Made by a program: the position numbers and the translations under genes. This document shows, in pieces, positions 10,601 to 19,393 of a stretch of DNA of 64,000 bases. The stretch is from JAJRTE01 sp964418585. GTDB taxonomy: Bacteria > Myxococcota_A > UBA796 > JAJRTE01. A model generated the notes under the pieces. It saw nothing but the letters and a program-made list of their open reading frames with translations, did not search any database and had not been told where the DNA came from. Every line of letters starts with the position of its first letter. Position 1 is the first letter of the stretch. Location: positions 8,969 through 72,968 of the forward strand of contig CAYQMG010000122.1 in the NCBI GenBank assembly GCA_964418585.1. The letters run 5' to 3'.

Positions 10601-10924
10601 GGCTCGAGCGACCTGGTCCAGGATGTGGACTATCTTCTTTGGGGCGACACCACCGAGGCCGTGGACAAGACCGGGGTTACCGTGGGATCCTCCACCTACT
10701 TGCCGGACACGCCAGTGGACCAGCAGGTCCCTGCTCCGGCACATGACGCGCTGGCAGACGACCCGACCACCTGGCGCTCGACGCAGCGGGTCGACTACGG
10801 CGAGGGTACCGAAAAGCGTACCGGGGGCAACGGGATCACCGGGCACGACGAGACGAGCGAGAACATGAATGTGACCTGGCAGTCGATGAAGCCCGCCACT
10901 CCGGGCGGGCCGCCGATCCGCTGA
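7628..10924 (+). CDS. OB-fold / thrombospondin type 3 / lamin-tail lipoprotein
   Basis: The chosen ATG (GGAGG 9 nt upstream) gives a lipoprotein signal ending GTQGC; the frame opens 150 nt earlier without signal character. The 1098-residue product has, in order: an acidic DDDDAT stretch, a Thr/Pro linker (to ~110), two OB-fold-like modules of the kind found before extracellular nucleases (residues ~112-245 and ~330-545; each has DGFWVQEPEGG- or GFFVEEPEGG-like cores), about ten thrombospondin type 3 calcium repeats (DNCP..NPDQ.D.DGDG.GD, ~548-858), and a lamin-tail domain (LTEICVKPLENEFVEIFNP, ~859-1096). No nuclease catalytic domain was seen. Probable Ca-binding outer-surface protein. Confidence 0.88.
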   Translation: MDGKLARWLAIVFFMSALGIGTQGCSASGDDDDATTQVGDDDATGDDDSTGDDDTTATLEPVTPTLVPVTETPGAPTATPVVVSATPTPLVASATPTPVPAGTPTPTPVPPTGVTVYAIQDPSNADFPGLDTRVRVTGVVVTTPMIRASSDSVNPDGFWVQEPEGGVYSGIFVFARDLGVEVTEGDVVDLVGTYREFYGNSQIEATEVVVTGSADVPAPMVVSVGDVYDGSETAEQYEGVLVQVESAEVTNADLGYGVFGVSQGDVGELYVSPTFDRYWSYEPQVGDTFATLIGVMEYAYSHYRLAPRSCDDMAWAESGPVCEPKVCPEGPISIMQVQDRDDPDAVSLSCDVSFQNVVVTSPVADYGSSAGFFVEEPEGGAWSGVYVYARGLDLSGIEPGSVVDLTGIYQEYHDLTEIAATSVTRTGSGDVPAPVEVAVGDIGDGGDLSETYEGVLVVVRDVVVVDPAYGEDETEFIVAAQSDLTQQVVVGWMFEHDYTCPSVDGVPCNTDQRRMGQRIDSITGVLTYSWGHFKIEPRSADDIVNGAGVDTDLDGLLDDDDNCPFEANPDQADTDGDGVGDLCDNCPSSANVSQADGDEDGVGDLCDNCPQEANPDQGDVDEDNVGDVCDADADGDDVGQGNDNCPLVPNPDQSDVDGDGVGDACDNCMSVPNPDQANADGDMYGDACDNCPDDAGADLTDTDGDGIGDLCDNCPEVPNPDQTDSNGNGYGDECDIDWDADGVPQGDGTRPCTEGATTGCDDNCPDVANSDQADADGDGLGDVCDNCPDQVNPDQADLDGDGMGNACDTDWDDDGIEQGHGENPCTGGNTEDCDDNCPYMPNPDQADADGDGIGDDCHILLTEICVKPLENEFVEIFNPSWHPVDLSDYYLWNANSTTLVYYEIASAAEIGGSDFAARFPAGTTIESGQYLTIAIDSMASFIDVYGIAPDFVIKGEYSGDTRMMEPAFSGSIAANSTLSNSGEDMILFYWDGSSDLVQDVDYLLWGDTTEAVDKTGVTVGSSTYLPDTPVDQQVPAPAHDALADDPTTWRSTQRVDYGEGTEKRTGGNGITGHDETSENMNVTWQSMKPATPGGPPIR

Positions 10925-11035
10925 ACCGCGGGTGATCCCGGGGCTCGAGTGCCTGGCTCGGAAGGTCCGGGGACAGGGCGGCAGGCCCTGTTTCGGGACG
11001 GCGCGCTCCTTTGACGGGCGGCCGGGGAGGTCTGC

Positions 11036-12211
11036 ATGGGGACGGATGAAGTGCACTGGGACCTGGTGGTGAGCGGCGCCGGCCCTGCAGGCCTGGCAGC
11101 AGCGCTCATGGCTGCACGAGCCGGGTTGCAGGTGGTGGTGCTCGAGAAAGGACCCAGGCCCGGACCGTTTCCTCGAGGCGAGACCATCCACGCCCATCCG
11201 CTCCTGGACGAACTGCTCGGCAATGGATACCTGGATTCCATGGCCCTCCATCGCACCGCTGCACGGCGCTACCACAGTCCGGGGTGCGTCAAGCACGTGG
11301 ACGTGACTCGAGGCAGCCCCTCCATCATTTTCGAGTGGCGCGAATTCATCGATCGCCTGGCCGCTCGAGCAGAGGCTGCCGGTGCCCGGATTCGGTGTGG
11401 ACAGGAAGTGGTTTCTCCGGTAACGGACCGGGGTGTCTGCGTGGGCGTCCGGCTTGCAAGCGGGGAAATCGTCCGGGGAACCACGGTGCTCGCCTGCGAC
11501 GGCCACACCAGCCGTCTGGGGCAGGCCGTTGGGGTCGACTATCGTGCCATCGGCTGCCCCATACTGAAGCAGATCGTCTCCAACTACCAGGACCCGTTCC
11601 CGGGGCTCAGCTTTTTCTTCATTGCCCAGGGCGATATTCCTGGTGCGCCCCGTTTTCCTCCAGCCGTGGCGTTTCTGTTTCCTCGAGGTCACGGCCGGTG
11701 CGAGGCTGGCATGATGATCCTGGGCAGCGCCGCCGCCCGGCTCGAATGCGCGTTGCCGGACGACGCCACCTTCCGCACGGTGTGGAACCGGTTTCTGGAA
11801 AGTGAACGCACGGTGGCAAGCATGCTCGCAGGAACTCGAGTCGAGTTCCAGGGCGTCTCCAGCATCCCGTCAGCCGGCCTGTTTGAGCCGTCCATGCCGT
11901 TTCCCGGTCTCGCGCTCGTGGGCGACGCCATGGGGTTCGTGGAGGCGAGCGGAGCATCGGGGCTCCTGTTCTCGATGCAAGCTGCCAGGTTTGCAGTGGA
12001 TTACCTCGTGGAACACCGGGGAGAGCCCTGGAGTCCGGCCAATGCCCGGGCTTATGACCGGGCGTTTCGCAAGACTCGAGTCTACCGTCACATCGCCAAG
12101 GTCTACCGCCTCATGGTTCCAGTGGCGGATTTCCTGTTCGTCACCTTGCGGACGCCGGAGCGTATCAACCGCTTCTGGTGGGCCATCGACCTGTTCTACC
12201 GACTGACCTGA
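11036..12211 (+). CDS. FAD-dependent oxidoreductase, geranylgeranyl-reductase-like
   Basis: The N-terminal Rossmann motif GAGPAGLAAA (from residue 14) followed by VVVLEKG binds the FAD ADP moiety. PRGETIH (~residue 48) and the C-terminal LVGDAMGFVEASGASG (~293) are the other FAD signatures of the p-hydroxybenzoate hydroxylase / geranylgeranyl reductase superfamily. The 391-residue length is normal for it. Such enzymes reduce isoprenoid double bonds or hydroxylate and halogenate small molecules; the substrate is not predictable here. The start is an ATG at the edge of the signature domain, 111 nt after the previous stop. No pathway partner adjoins it. Confidence 0.82.
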   Translation: MGTDEVHWDLVVSGAGPAGLAAALMAARAGLQVVVLEKGPRPGPFPRGETIHAHPLLDELLGNGYLDSMALHRTAARRYHSPGCVKHVDVTRGSPSIIFEWREFIDRLAARAEAAGARIRCGQEVVSPVTDRGVCVGVRLASGEIVRGTTVLACDGHTSRLGQAVGVDYRAIGCPILKQIVSNYQDPFPGLSFFFIAQGDIPGAPRFPPAVAFLFPRGHGRCEAGMMILGSAAARLECALPDDATFRTVWNRFLESERTVASMLAGTRVEFQGVSSIPSAGLFEPSMPFPGLALVGDAMGFVEASGASGLLFSMQAARFAVDYLVEHRGEPWSPANARAYDRAFRKTRVYRHIAKVYRLMVPVADFLFVTLRTPERINRFWWAIDLFYRLT

Positions 12212-12226
12212 CGCGACCAGGCATCG

Positions 12227-12574
12227 CTATTCGTGGTCCACCACAGCGTCCACCACGAATGGGGTGCACATCAGGGCCACCCGGCCCTTCTTCACCCAGA
12301 ATCGCACCATCGGCACCACGTTGCCCTCGGCATCCGTCAGGCTGGGGAGCCGTTCGACGAATTCCACGTCCTCGGCCAGGAACTCGTAGTAGCAGGCATT
12401 GGTGCTGTAAGGATCCGGGACCAGCACCACCCGCGCGTCGTCGTCAGGGTGGCGGGCCGGGGATCCCGAAAAGGGCACATGGGTCTGCTTCAGGCGTCGT
12501 GCCGTCCCTTCCGGCTGCTTGTATGCCTGTATCTCGAACCGGCCTCCTCGCTTGAGCAAGCTTAAAACGGACAT
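12227..12574 (-). CDS. Conserved protein of unknown function (115 aa)
   Basis: The ATG at 12572-12574 follows a strong AGGAAAGGAG site, which fixes the start; the frame runs 195 nt further upstream without a ribosome site. The soluble 115-residue product has no signal or membrane segment. Motifs FEIQAYKQPEG, QTHVPFSGSP, DPYSTNACYYEF and VRFWVKKG look strongly constrained. I recall similar short proteins in sulfate-reducing delta-proteobacteria, some labelled inorganic pyrophosphatase, but no pyrophosphatase motif is visible and I do not accept that function. Convergent with the FAD oxidoreductase (15-nt gap). Confidence 0.72.
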   Translation of the reverse strand: MSVLSLLKRGGRFEIQAYKQPEGTARRLKQTHVPFSGSPARHPDDDARVVLVPDPYSTNACYYEFLAEDVEFVERLPSLTDAEGNVVPMVRFWVKKGRVALMCTPFVVDAVVDHE

Positions 12575-12972
12575 GTTCTCCTTTCCTCCCTTGGGTGTCG
12601 GAACGCCCAGAGTTTCGCCTCCCCATGATAACACTCCTGGACGGTGCCGGGCACCGATTTTGCCATCGGAGTGCTCCGCCCCGCCCGCTCCGCAACCGGG
12701 AAGCCCCCCCGAACCCGGCGGCTGTAGGTGCGCTTTCCCGTGCACTTCGGCGCGCTCCGGGACACACAACCGATGGAAGGTCGCGCGCCTGCCTGTTATG
12801 ATTGAAATAGCGCACGCCCATCCGACGCGGCTGTGGAGGCTCGAGATTGCGGTGCCGGGATACCTGGCCCGGGCGTCCTTGCGGCTTGAGGTTGCTGGAC
12901 AGGGGCCTCGCCCGTATCGCGGAGGGCACGGTGCGAAGTCGAACTAGTCGCAGGTACCACCGGAGTGTAATC
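12575..12972. other. Intergenic region between divergent genes
   Basis: No coding signature on either strand. It holds a GC hairpin at 12642-12656 (CGGTGC-CGG-GCACCG) followed by ATTTT, with no upstream plus-strand gene for it to terminate, and a TATGAT hexamer at 12797-12802 without a matching -35 box. It should contain the promoters of the genes starting at 12574 and 12973. Confidence 0.5.
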
Positions 12973-15198
12973 ATGATGAAACGAGCTGCCCTGTTCCTCG
13001 CGCTGTTCTCGCTGTTCTTGTCTGCCTGCCAGAGTTGCAACAACGACACTTCTCCCGCTGATGACGACGATGCCACACCGACCCCCATGATGTCGGATGA
13101 CGATACCGGGCCGATCGGGACTCCCACCGAAACCCCGGTGAGCCCGACCGCCACGCAACCGCCCACCAGGACACCGGAAGCAGAACTCACCGCCACTCCG
13201 TTCGGCGATGACGACACCGTCCCGGTGGCCACGCCTTGGGCGACACCCGGGCAGGCCACCCCGACGGCCTTCCCCACCGCGACCCCCCCGGCCGCGACCG
13301 CGACCCCCACAGGAGACGACGACACCGTGGTGGTCGTGACGCCCACAGCGCCCCCGATGGGGACGCCGACCCCGGCCCCCGGCCCGACGCCGACCCCCAC
13401 ACCGCCGGCCCCTACACCCACGGCCACCCCAACCGCCCCGCCCACCCCGTCAGGTGGGGAACCCACGCCCACCCCGACCGCGACGCCCCCGGCGCCCACC
13501 CCGCCACCCGGACCAACGCCGCCGGCTGACCCGGTCGTGCGCCTCGAGGTCACGCCTCGACAGGCAACCATCGACATGAGTTCGACCCTGAGCTACGAGG
13601 TGCAGGGATGGTACGAATCCGGCGGCGCGGCAGACCTTTCCGGCATTGCGTGGATTTCTTCCGACCCGGCGGTGGCCGCGATCGACGGGACCGGCGTTGC
13701 CACGCCTGTCTCGCCGGGTACGACCACCATCCAGGCGTCCCTGGGCTACATCACCAGTGACCCGGTACCTCTCGAGGTGTTCGAGGACGGGCGCCTCGTG
13801 GTCCGGGTCGTGGATGCCGACACCGGAGCGCCCGTGGAAGGGGCTCGAGTCTACCTGGGTGTGGAAAGCTCGACCCCCGTGCTCACCGACGCGCAAGGGG
13901 AGGCCGAGATCCGGGGCGACTTCTCCGGGCGACAGACGGTGACCTCGTACCATCCCGACTATCACTGGGCCACCGTGGCCAAGGTCCTCAACCGTCGTAT
14001 CACCATTCCCGCACGTAGTCAGGCCAACTCGATCCAGGGAACACTCAGTGGGACCGCCGATTTCTCCAACCTCGGCCTCCTTCGGCGCTCCGAAGTCCGC
14101 ATAGGCCTCGTCACTCGAAGCTTCCTCGAGAATCCTCTCATCCTGGACACCAGCACCTTGATCGGGGACTACCGCGAGGTGGACGTGTGTGGCGCGTTGC
14201 TCGACCTCCCCTCCAACATCGCTGGAGAATTGCCTGCCAACTGTGCCACCAGCGAAAGCCTGGAAACCTGGGCGGTCCCAGGACCCACCGGCACCTACGA
14301 CCTCTACATGTTGGCTGGAGACCTGCCCCTCGAGACCGTCCTGCGTTGGGCCGCAGACCCGTCCGTCTTTTCCAACCTCGGCAAGCTCATGCAGGACATC
14401 GAAAACCTCGACCAGTTCGCCTACGACTACGAGACCGACCTGGAGATTGTTGCGCCGGACGTGAACGCCGGGACCGTGATGACACCGGACGGGGCCACCG
14501 ATGGTGCACTCGCCGTCGAGGTGCCCTACCTCCCCAGCGGTATCGTGGGCCGGTACCCGGCAGCCGTGATTGCCCTTCGGGACGTGGGTCCGGCCGGCAT
14601 GCTCCCCATCGGCGTGGCCGGAGCGGACGGCGGGGTCACCGCCACGGTCTATCATGCGGCCGAGTTCGCGAGTGAACGACTCTCCGCGGTCCTGTTGGCT
14701 GCCGAGCAAGGGGTGGGAGCCGAAGGAGCCTATGTCGCGGTCATGGGAACCCAGTCCGAACCCGGAGCCACCATCGTTCCCCCGGACTTCATGGAACTTC
14801 TGCACGAGGACGAGGTCCACTACGAGCCCACGTGGTACACGTTCGTGCCCATCCCGGACGTGTCGGTCTATCGTTCCGTGTTCACCTGGAAGTTCACCCA
14901 GACCGTGGGGGAGGGGGCTGACCAGCAAACCATCGTCAAGTATGTCTACTGGGACGTGTACCAGCCGCCCACCACCAACGTGGTGGATGTGCCCGACATC
15001 GACAAGCGGCCTCGAGCAGTTTACAGCGCCGAAGGATGGGACTATAGCTGGGTGCAGTGGGAACTGTTCGGGTACGACGATGGGGACTGGACGTTCGACG
15101 ACTTCACCTTCGACCCCGACGTCACCCTCTACGACTCAGGGGTCATCGTGGAGCGTGTCTCTCGCAACCTGGTCTACAACCTGGACAAGTACCCTTGA
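12973..15198 (+). CDS. Lipoprotein with Thr/Pro linker, Big2 and carboxypeptidase-regulatory-like domains
   Basis: The first of two adjacent ATGs, after GGAG, yields a lipoprotein signal (MMKRAALFLALFSLFLSAC). Residues after the Cys include DDDDATPTP and then a long TPT/TPP linker to about 180. Next are a bacterial Ig-like Big2 domain (~187-268, VVRLEVTPRQ to VPLEVF) and a CarboxypepD_reg-like beta-sandwich (~272-345, GRLVVRVVDADTGAPVEGA). About 390 further residues contain no domain I recognise. The 741-residue protein is probably displayed on the outer membrane. The 3' end is convergent with the sulfatase gene, 37 nt apart, with no clear terminator hairpin. Confidence 0.85.
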   Translation: MMKRAALFLALFSLFLSACQSCNNDTSPADDDDATPTPMMSDDDTGPIGTPTETPVSPTATQPPTRTPEAELTATPFGDDDTVPVATPWATPGQATPTAFPTATPPAATATPTGDDDTVVVVTPTAPPMGTPTPAPGPTPTPTPPAPTPTATPTAPPTPSGGEPTPTPTATPPAPTPPPGPTPPADPVVRLEVTPRQATIDMSSTLSYEVQGWYESGGAADLSGIAWISSDPAVAAIDGTGVATPVSPGTTTIQASLGYITSDPVPLEVFEDGRLVVRVVDADTGAPVEGARVYLGVESSTPVLTDAQGEAEIRGDFSGRQTVTSYHPDYHWATVAKVLNRRITIPARSQANSIQGTLSGTADFSNLGLLRRSEVRIGLVTRSFLENPLILDTSTLIGDYREVDVCGALLDLPSNIAGELPANCATSESLETWAVPGPTGTYDLYMLAGDLPLETVLRWAADPSVFSNLGKLMQDIENLDQFAYDYETDLEIVAPDVNAGTVMTPDGATDGALAVEVPYLPSGIVGRYPAAVIALRDVGPAGMLPIGVAGADGGVTATVYHAAEFASERLSAVLLAAEQGVGAEGAYVAVMGTQSEPGATIVPPDFMELLHEDEVHYEPTWYTFVPIPDVSVYRSVFTWKFTQTVGEGADQQTIVKYVYWDVYQPPTTNVVDVPDIDKRPRAVYSAEGWDYSWVQWELFGYDDGDWTFDDFTFDPDVTLYDSGVIVERVSRNLVYNLDKYP

Positions 15199-15235
15199 CC
15201 TCCCCCCTTGCGGAACGCCTCCCAACCCGGCCCCA

Positions 15236-18200
15236 TCATTCCACGTAGCCCAGTGCCCTGAGTTGAGATTCCAGGTCCGCCGTGTCCCCCCCAACCTCCA
15301 CGCCTTCCGATTCCTCCTCCCTCGCTTCGTACAGGACCACCAGCCGCGGCCCCCCCGAACCTCCTGCTCTCAGGTCCCCCTTCAAAAGGTCCAGCGGAGA
15401 CGGGCCCCCACCCTCCGGCGAAACCACCACAGGACCTCGCACCAGCGGCTCCCGACGACCGTCCGCATGTACCACCTCAATATCCAGCGGTCGCCCCTCC
15501 ACCGTTCCCTCCACACGCACAGGCCCGGTGCCGATCGACGGCGCGAACGACAAGAGCGCTTTCCAGGTGTCGAATGCGCACGTGATCACCGACCGATTCC
15601 GGGGCTCCCGGTACCGGATCTCCAGCCGGTCCGACTGTCGGCCGAACCCGGGCCAGACCACATCGCGGACCGCATGCTTCCAGCGGGGCCCCCCGTCAAG
15701 CCGGACCGTTACCTCCACCGATCGGGCCACTCGAGACCGCGTATCCCCCACGTAGACCAGGAACAACCGCCCTCGTTGCGTGCCCAGGTAGTGCGCAGCC
15801 AGATCGTCGAGCATGGAAACGACCAGGTTGGGATACTGTGCAGCCACGTTTCGCGTTTCCCCGGGATCGGCTGCGATTCGGTACAGTTCCAGCGGCGCGA
15901 TCGGGTCACCGGTCCGCAACGACGGTCGCCCCAGACCCTGTTGATTGTACACCAGCTTCCAGCCCGCCCGCTCAATCCCCAGTCGCTGGTATCCATACAG
16001 GGTGAACGCGCTGAAAAACGTCCGTTCCCGGGGAACAGCACCTTCGAGGAGCACCGGCAGCAAGGACACGCCTTCTCCCAATCGATCCCGTACATCCGCA
16101 TACGCCAGGAGGGTCGGCGCGATGTCTTGCAGGGAAACCGGGCGTTCCACTCGCCGGCCCGCAAGCACCCTGCCCTTGGCCGTCGTTCCGGCGATCACCA
16201 GGGGGACGTGCAGCAGTTCGTCATAAAGGGTGTGCCCGTGCTCGTAGTGATCATGTTCCCAGAATTCCTCGCCATGGTCGGCTGTAACCACAAAGAGAGA
16301 GTCCCCACCGGCGCCCGTGACCAGCGCATCGTACAGCCGGCCCGTCTGATGGTCCGTGTAGGCCACCACTGCGTCGTACAACTCCCGGTAGCCGCGCTTC
16401 TGACGCTCGGTGAGCTGCACCCGGTGCATGAGCACGGACCGATAGAGTTGTCCGAGAGATTCGCCCAACGCCTTGCCTCGAGGAAACATGTGGGCGAACC
16501 GCTCACGATAGGGCTGGTGGGGGAGGTACGGGCCGTGCGGATCCATGAAGTGGAAGAACACGAACCGGTCGTACCCTCGAGGCTTGCTCAAGTAGGCCAC
16601 GGCTTGCTCGACCGCCTGTTCGCTGGCCCGGAGGGTCTCGCGGGCGTCGTAGTCGATGTAGTCGGTGAATCCCCGGTCGAGCCCGAAATGGCGGGTGAGG
16701 TAAGGGTTGTTGATCCAGGCGCGGGTTTCCCAGCCGGCTTCCCGGAGCGCCGTGGTGAGGGTGGCGATGGTGCGCGGCAGGGTTCGCTTGCCACGAATTG
16801 TGCGAGGGTCGAGTTCACCTGCGCGATGGATGAGGGGGTGAAGGCCGGTGAAGATGGAGGCGAACGATGGGAGGGTCCAGGGAGAGGGGGTCAGTGCCCG
16901 CTCGAACCGTGTACCGTGTTCGGCGAGCCGGCGGAGTCGAGGGGTGACATGAGGGGTGGTGCGGACCAGGGAGGTGGCTTTGGCGGGCACCGTATCCCAG
17001 ACCACGAGCACGATGGTTTTGCCGGGACGTTGCGGGGAGTGGACCACCGGGAAGCTCCAGACCATCCCTGCTTCCGGTCCCCTGGCCAGGGCCTCGAGCA
17101 GCGACAGGTCGTCGGGAGACCGGCCTCGAGTTACGAGCGAGAGCGTCACCTGCTGGCCTGCGAAGTCCGAGAGGTCCACCTCGGCGTCGATCCACCGGTC
17201 GGCGGGATCGTCCAGTGACTTTTCCCGCTGGTACAAGGTGTGGGACTCGCCCTGTGCGTCCTTGAGGTGCACTTCGAACGCCACCTTGCCCTCACCCGTG
17301 CCGGTGGACAGTTCGGGGATGAAGCCGTGGCCGAACGAAAAGACTGCGCCGGGTGGCACCTCGAACGCGAAACGGAGCGTCGAGGGAGCCGGGGCGAGGA
17401 TTCCGTAGCGCTTCTCGGTGGCCTTTCGTCGCATGGGATGGCGGAGTTCCACTTCGACCTCGAGCGGGTGAGGCGCGGGGGAGCCTGCCGGTGGATGTGG
17501 GCGGTAGCGGGTGGAAGGAGGTGCTGCCGTTTCGGTGAGCACGATGTCGTCGTACCACACCTCTGCAGAGACTTTCTGCCCCGGCAGCAGCCGGGTCCCG
17601 GCGACTCCGAACACGATTCGGAAATGGGTCGCACCGGATCCGGGGACGAACGTGTCGCCCAGAGTCATCCACGGACTGTTGTGATCCAGGTCGGGGGGCT
17701 CCAGTGGTTCGGCTGCCTCTCTGTCCAGCGGGTGCAGCGCGTCCCCGGCGCCGGGCTCGTTCCCGTTCGCCTCGAGGGAAAACAGTTCCAGGACCGGCCG
17801 TCCCACTCGAGGTTTGCGCTGGAACCGTGTCTTCTTGTGGGAGTACCGATAGACCGCCACGCGATAAGTCAACGTGTACGTGTGGCCGGGTCTGATCGGG
17901 ATCAGTCGGGTCTGGACCCGGGCCTCTTGCCCATCCTTTCGGACCAGTCTCAGGCTGTGCCCCTGGTAGGCCCGGTTCCCCGATTCGACCCTGGGCGACG
18001 GCGCGCGTTTGCTGGGTCCGTGCCCGGTTCGCACCTCCTGTTCCGGCACGAGCGATCCGAGGGTCCGGTCGTCGAAGTGCTCGGACAGGACCACCCGGGT
18101 CGTCACCGGTGGTTCTCCGGCGGCCACATGCGCGGCCAGTCCTTCGATCTCAGCCTGGTCGAGCATGTCCTGGAGCACGACCGCACCGGGAACGTCCGGT

Positions 18201-18361
18201 CGGTGCCCGGCCCTTCCGTCGCCTGGTCCGGCGTGAGGTCCTGTATGGTTCGCACCGTGCCCTGACTGCGGTTCGGCTTTCCGCTCCACCCGGTTGCAGC
18301 CGGGGGTCACAAGCAGGGCCATGGTCAGGACGGCCATCATGAGTCTGGGAATGAGGGTCAT
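15236..18361 (-). CDS. Sulfatase / alkaline-phosphatase-superfamily lipoprotein
   Basis: The ATG follows AGGAGAAGAAG and encodes a lipoprotein signal with lipobox VTPGC. Residues ~80-440 form beta-rich, carbohydrate-binding-like modules. The sulfatase domain begins near 450 (IVLVVWDTV), with PSPWTLPSFASIFTGL near 493, FFHFMDPHGPYLP near 605 and VVTADHGEEFWEH near 691. Asp and His metal ligands are present. At the place of the formylglycine Cys/Ser (CxPxR) the sequence is T-L-P-S-F, so Thr may act as nucleophile as in LtaS/OpgB-type phosphotransferases. Hydrolysis of sulfate esters is therefore uncertain. It lies 78 nt downstream of the epimerase gene on the same strand, suggesting one transcript for surface glycan metabolism. 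Confidence 0.85.
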   Translation of the reverse strand: MTLIPRLMMAVLTMALLVTPGCNRVERKAEPQSGHGANHTGPHAGPGDGRAGHRPDVPGAVVLQDMLDQAEIEGLAAHVAAGEPPVTTRVVLSEHFDDRTLGSLVPEQEVRTGHGPSKRAPSPRVESGNRAYQGHSLRLVRKDGQEARVQTRLIPIRPGHTYTLTYRVAVYRYSHKKTRFQRKPRVGRPVLELFSLEANGNEPGAGDALHPLDREAAEPLEPPDLDHNSPWMTLGDTFVPGSGATHFRIVFGVAGTRLLPGQKVSAEVWYDDIVLTETAAPPSTRYRPHPPAGSPAPHPLEVEVELRHPMRRKATEKRYGILAPAPSTLRFAFEVPPGAVFSFGHGFIPELSTGTGEGKVAFEVHLKDAQGESHTLYQREKSLDDPADRWIDAEVDLSDFAGQQVTLSLVTRGRSPDDLSLLEALARGPEAGMVWSFPVVHSPQRPGKTIVLVVWDTVPAKATSLVRTTPHVTPRLRRLAEHGTRFERALTPSPWTLPSFASIFTGLHPLIHRAGELDPRTIRGKRTLPRTIATLTTALREAGWETRAWINNPYLTRHFGLDRGFTDYIDYDARETLRASEQAVEQAVAYLSKPRGYDRFVFFHFMDPHGPYLPHQPYRERFAHMFPRGKALGESLGQLYRSVLMHRVQLTERQKRGYRELYDAVVAYTDHQTGRLYDALVTGAGGDSLFVVTADHGEEFWEHDHYEHGHTLYDELLHVPLVIAGTTAKGRVLAGRRVERPVSLQDIAPTLLAYADVRDRLGEGVSLLPVLLEGAVPRERTFFSAFTLYGYQRLGIERAGWKLVYNQQGLGRPSLRTGDPIAPLELYRIAADPGETRNVAAQYPNLVVSMLDDLAAHYLGTQRGRLFLVYVGDTRSRVARSVEVTVRLDGGPRWKHAVRDVVWPGFGRQSDRLEIRYREPRNRSVITCAFDTWKALLSFAPSIGTGPVRVEGTVEGRPLDIEVVHADGRREPLVRGPVVVSPEGGGPSPLDLLKGDLRAGGSGGPRLVVLYEAREEESEGVEVGGDTADLESQLRALGYVE

Positions 18362-18439
18362 GAGACTTCTTCTTCTCCTGAAGGACTCGAGCTTGCCGGC
18401 ACGCGCCCCGGTGACCTGGTTCCGGCCAGGTCGACCCGG

Positions 18440-19393
18440 TCAGCCTCCCACGAAGCGTTCGATGTGCCATGCGACCTGGGCCTCGAGTCCTTCCTGGACC
18501 GTCGTCCTGGGCTCATACCCGAGGACTCGAGTCGCCTTTTCGATGTTCGCCCGGGTGTGTCGCTGATCTCCGTGGCGACCCGGGCCTTGTGTTACCTGGA
18601 GTGTTTTCCCGGTGATCTCCTGGAGCAACTGGATCACCTCGTTGAGCGACACAACTTCGCCACCGCCCACGTTGAACGTCTCCCCCACACTCGCGGTTGG
18701 ACGCTCGAATGCAGCGAGGGTGGCCGAGACACAATCGGTCACGAACGTGTTGCTCCGACTTTGTCGGCCGTCTCCATACCGGACGAACGGGGCGCCGGTG
18801 AGCAGGGCCTGGATCAGGATGTGATAGGCCATGTCCGGCCGCTGGCGCGGTCCATACACCGAGAAGTACCGAAGAATGGTCACAGGCAGCCCAAACGTCG
18901 CCTCGAAGGCCCGACACAGGTGCTCGGCGGCCAGCTTGGTGACCCCGTAGGGGGAAACAGGACGCAGCGGCGCGTCCTCCGCTCCTGTGGCTTCCTTGCC
19001 GTATACGCTCGAGGTGGAAGCGAGCAGGAAGTGGGCCACCCCCGTGTCTCGAGCTGCTTCCAACAATCGCTGTGTCGCGTTCAGATTGCATTCCACGTAC
19101 AGGTCGAATTCGGACCAACTTCTCACCAGCCCGGGCATGGCCGCCTGATGAAACACCGCCGCACATCCCTCGAGCAATGCGTGAAGGCGTGCTGTCCGCA
19201 GGTCTGCCTCCACGAACCGGAATCGGGGCGACGTTCGCATGGTCTCCAGGTTGGCTTCCTTGTAAGACCGGGGATAGGAGGGGATGAATCCATCGATGCC
19301 CACCACCTCGTGGCCCCGGGCCAGCAAGGCGTCACAGAGGTGGGATCCGATGAATCCAGCAGCACCCGTGACCACGCAGCGGCTCATGTCCAT
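18440..19393 (-). CDS. NAD-dependent epimerase/dehydratase (UDP-glucose 4-epimerase-like)
   Basis: Extended short-chain dehydrogenase with TGAAGFIGSH at residues 9-18 (NAD binding), STSSVYG near 128 and the catalytic YxxxK (YGVTK) near 149. RYFSVYGPRQRPDMAY and FNVGGG are typical of nucleotide-sugar 4-epimerases and UDP-glucuronate epimerases. The product of 317 residues has the usual length. GGAGG lies 2 nt before the ATG at 19393 and 8 nt before a second in-frame ATG at 19387, which may be the true start. Probable role: nucleotide-sugar interconversion for surface polysaccharide, upstream of the sulfatase-like gene. Confidence 0.87.
   Translation of the reverse strand: MDMSRCVVTGAAGFIGSHLCDALLARGHEVVGIDGFIPSYPRSYKEANLETMRTSPRFRFVEADLRTARLHALLEGCAAVFHQAAMPGLVRSWSEFDLYVECNLNATQRLLEAARDTGVAHFLLASTSSVYGKEATGAEDAPLRPVSPYGVTKLAAEHLCRAFEATFGLPVTILRYFSVYGPRQRPDMAYHILIQALLTGAPFVRYGDGRQSRSNTFVTDCVSATLAAFERPTASVGETFNVGGGEVVSLNEVIQLLQEITGKTLQVTQGPGRHGDQRHTRANIEKATRVLGYEPRTTVQEGLEAQVAWHIERFVGG

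Noticed and set aside
12642..12660. Hairpin with ATTTT as an intrinsic terminator
   Set aside because: No plus-strand gene ends nearby; the gene just upstream in coordinates runs on the minus strand. Kept only as a note in the intergenic entry.
14570..17218. 882-codon open frame on the plus strand
   Set aside because: Crosses from an alternative frame of the Big2 lipoprotein into the antisense of the sulfatase; composition is Ser/Pro/Arg-rich and no domain is seen.
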